Source of the DNA: Alphaproteobacteria bacterium
Lineage (GTDB): Bacteria > Pseudomonadota > Alphaproteobacteria > Rickettsiales > JAIXRX01
DNA length: 7,141 nucleotides
Direction: 5' to 3'
Assembly (NCBI GenBank): GCA_027485005.1
Contig: JAIXRX010000148.1
Span: 1-7,141, forward strand
The position numbers and the translations under genes are program-made. This document shows positions 5,705 to 7,141 of this stretch, one piece after another; the stretch's first letter is position 1; each line of letters starts with the position of its first letter. The notes below the pieces were generated by a model. That model saw only the letters and a program-made list of their open reading frames with translations, had not been told where the DNA came from and made no database searches.

Positions 5705-5739
5705 AAAAAAGGGCCCGTGGGAGTAACCCCCAACGGGCC
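5705..5739 (-). terminator. Rho-independent terminator of flgE
   Basis: A GC-rich hairpin with outer arms GGCCCGT (5712-5718) and ACGGGCC (5733-5739), extended by a GGG/CCC inner stem past one bulged A, is followed on the minus strand by a run of six T (5705-5710). It lies about 52 bases after the flgE stop. It ends just before the Pho box at 5700, so it insulates the downstream membrane-protein gene from hook-gene transcription. Confidence 0.9.
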
Positions 5740-5791
5740 AAGGGAATGATAAGCATAACACAGTCCTCAAAGAACTGAACGAACAACCGCA

Positions 5792-7141
5792 TTATCGGCT
5801 GATATTCGTCAGTGCTTCAAGCAGTTGATCAGCGGTCTGAATGGATTTCGTGTTAGACTGATAGGCGCGTTGTGCCACGATCATATCAGTTAACTCTTGA
5901 GCCAAATCGACGTTTGAAGACTCGAGGGCTCCAGATTGAATCGCACCTACACCGCCCTGACCAGCTTGGCGTAAGTTTGTTTCTCCGGAATCTTGCGATT
6001 GAGCGTAAACGTTACCGCTCAATGGACGCAAGCCATTGGGTGAGGCGAAATCCGCAATCGGCAGCTTGTAAAGCGCCTGCGTTTCACCATTACTAAAGTT
6101 AGCGAGCACTTGGCCATCCTCATCCACACTCACGGAGATAAGGAAGCCAGCGGGTGCACCGTCTTGATTCACAAAATTCACATCACTAGTAGAAGCAAAC
6201 TGCCTTAGACCGTCGGTCAAACCAAACTGAGCGGTATTAGCGGTACCAAAAATCGGTCCAGCCGTTCCCCAATCAATTTTTAGCGCGCTCTCCGCGGCAC
6301 CGTTCGTCCAAGTAACGGGAATATCACCATCTAACCCATTCAGACTACGCAAAGAACCATCACCATTGAAGGCAATCGTACCTACCGCAACCTGGCCATT
6401 GGCGAGGGTGGTATTCACCGCATCCGGATCTGATGCATAGACTTCAACCGCCCACTCATTGGTATCAATCTTTAAGAATGCAAGCGTAATATCATGTCCA
6501 TTCCCCAAGGAATCATAAATCCGCACCTGACGATTAAAATGTGCCGCAATATCGCCTGAGGCCATATTCTGACCTGCTGTCCCCGTTGGATCATATTTGG
6601 GACCGGCAGCAATCGTCGATTGCGGAGAGTAAGGTGAGCCATTTAAAGATGTAACCAGTCCAAACTCTGCAAGCAAACTACCTTGGTTGGTTAGCGCACG
6701 TGTGGTGCTGGCACCACCGCCAGAACCTGGGGTAACCACGGCTGACGTTGTCACTTGAAAGCTGTAAGTATTGGGCGTTAGCACGGTAATAACAGCAGTG
6801 CCATTCAAATCTGCCGTCGTCATACCATTAAATGCAGCACCACCTGTCAATACCACTTTATCACCAGTGGCAAGTCCATGAGACGTGTCCGTCACAGTCA
6901 CCGTGTAAGGCGAACTAGCACCAGATATCGTGAATGGGTTAGTGCCCAAGTTAGTTTCAGGTGATTGCGTAAAATCTGAGAAAGAAATGGTATCTAGTGG
7001 ATCATCGACGTTAATAGAAAGCTTAGCCCCTATATTTGGACTTTCCACTCGTGCACTGATACCCGCCTTGCTTTCTGATAAGTTCTTTAAACCATTCAAT
7101 GTATTGAAACGATCGGAACCACTCACCACATTTGAAAGACC
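5792..7141 (-). CDS. flgE: Flagellar hook protein FlgE, N-terminus beyond the window
   Basis: FlgE polymerises into the extracellular hook that joins the flagellar rod to the filament. The frame is open to the last base of the window, so 449 C-terminal residues are visible and the true start lies outside; the GTG at 7129 is internal. The C-terminal helix, NVDLAQELTDMIVAQRAYQ (visible residues 410-428) with the following SIQTADQLLEAL, is the conserved D0 segment of rod/hook proteins. The hook-specific middle region shows YDSLGNGHDITLAF (209-222) and SVDEDGQVLANFSNGE (337-352), and SGNVYAQSQDSGE (375-387) precedes the return to the core. The length visible already exceeds the 402 residues of Escherichia coli FlgE, partly because of an extra domain near visible residues 70-134. 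FlgF and FlgG are much shorter and lack the DSLG region. The gene ends at its own terminator, so it is last in its transcript. Confidence 0.93.
   Translation of the reverse strand, partial: GLSNVVSGSDRFNTLNGLKNLSESKAGISARVESPNIGAKLSINVDDPLDTISFSDFTQSPETNLGTNPFTISGASSPYTVTVTDTSHGLATGDKVVLTGGAAFNGMTTADLNGTAVITVLTPNTYSFQVTTSAVVTPGSGGGASTTRALTNQGSLLAEFGLVTSLNGSPYSPQSTIAAGPKYDPTGTAGQNMASGDIAAHFNRQVRIYDSLGNGHDITLAFLKIDTNEWAVEVYASDPDAVNTTLANGQVAVGTIAFNGDGSLRSLNGLDGDIPVTWTNGAAESALKIDWGTAGPIFGTANTAQFGLTDGLRQFASTSDVNFVNQDGAPAGFLISVSVDEDGQVLANFSNGETQALYKLPIADFASPNGLRPLSGNVYAQSQDSGETNLRQAGQGGVGAIQSGALESSNVDLAQELTDMIVAQRAYQSNTKSIQTADQLLEALTNISR

Noticed and set aside
7127..7129. GTG at 7129 as the flgE start
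   Set aside because: The frame continues open to the window edge and the conserved N-terminal rod/hook motif is missing, so the gene is simply cut by the window.

Overview
The window looks like chromosomal DNA of an alphaproteobacterium with modest GC content (around 45% by eye). The evidence is an argD-argF arginine pair in the order usual for that class, a Phasin_2-type polyhydroxyalkanoate granule protein, a flagellar hook gene and a classical Pho box. No RNA gene, CRISPR array, insertion sequence or phage gene is visible. The species cannot be named from this sequence.

Layout: 1-222 holds the C-terminal end of an unrecognised + strand gene. It converges on argF (291-1214, -), which lies one base downstream of argD (1216-2397, -). 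These two form an arginine operon with a sigma70-like promoter and a perfect palindrome over the predicted transcription start (2420-2465). Next comes a secreted D,D-carboxypeptidase gene (2487-3611, -). A 286-base AT-rich divergent region (3612-3897) follows, with several inverted repeats and the phasin promoter. The phasin gene (3898-4584, +) ends at a strong hairpin terminator that is also the coding end of the convergent gene 4604-5659 (-), a multi-spanning membrane protein of unknown function. That gene has a near-perfect Pho box promoter (5667-5700), just beyond the terminator (5705-5739) of a flagellar hook gene flgE (5792 to beyond 7141, -, N-terminus cut off).

How the genes fit together: ArgD and ArgF catalyse consecutive parts of arginine synthesis (N-acetylornithine from its semialdehyde, then citrulline from ornithine). 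The carboxypeptidase trims peptidoglycan, the phasin coats carbon-storage granules, and FlgE builds the flagellar hook; these are separate tasks sharing a neighbourhood. The most notable point is that the uncharacterised membrane protein appears to be induced by phosphate starvation through PhoB. The phasin start region carries a TTGC-N3-GCAA site resembling PhaR operators. Both are inferred from sequence and testable. No complete new multi-gene system is evident; the best candidate for new biology is the Pho-controlled six-helix protein.
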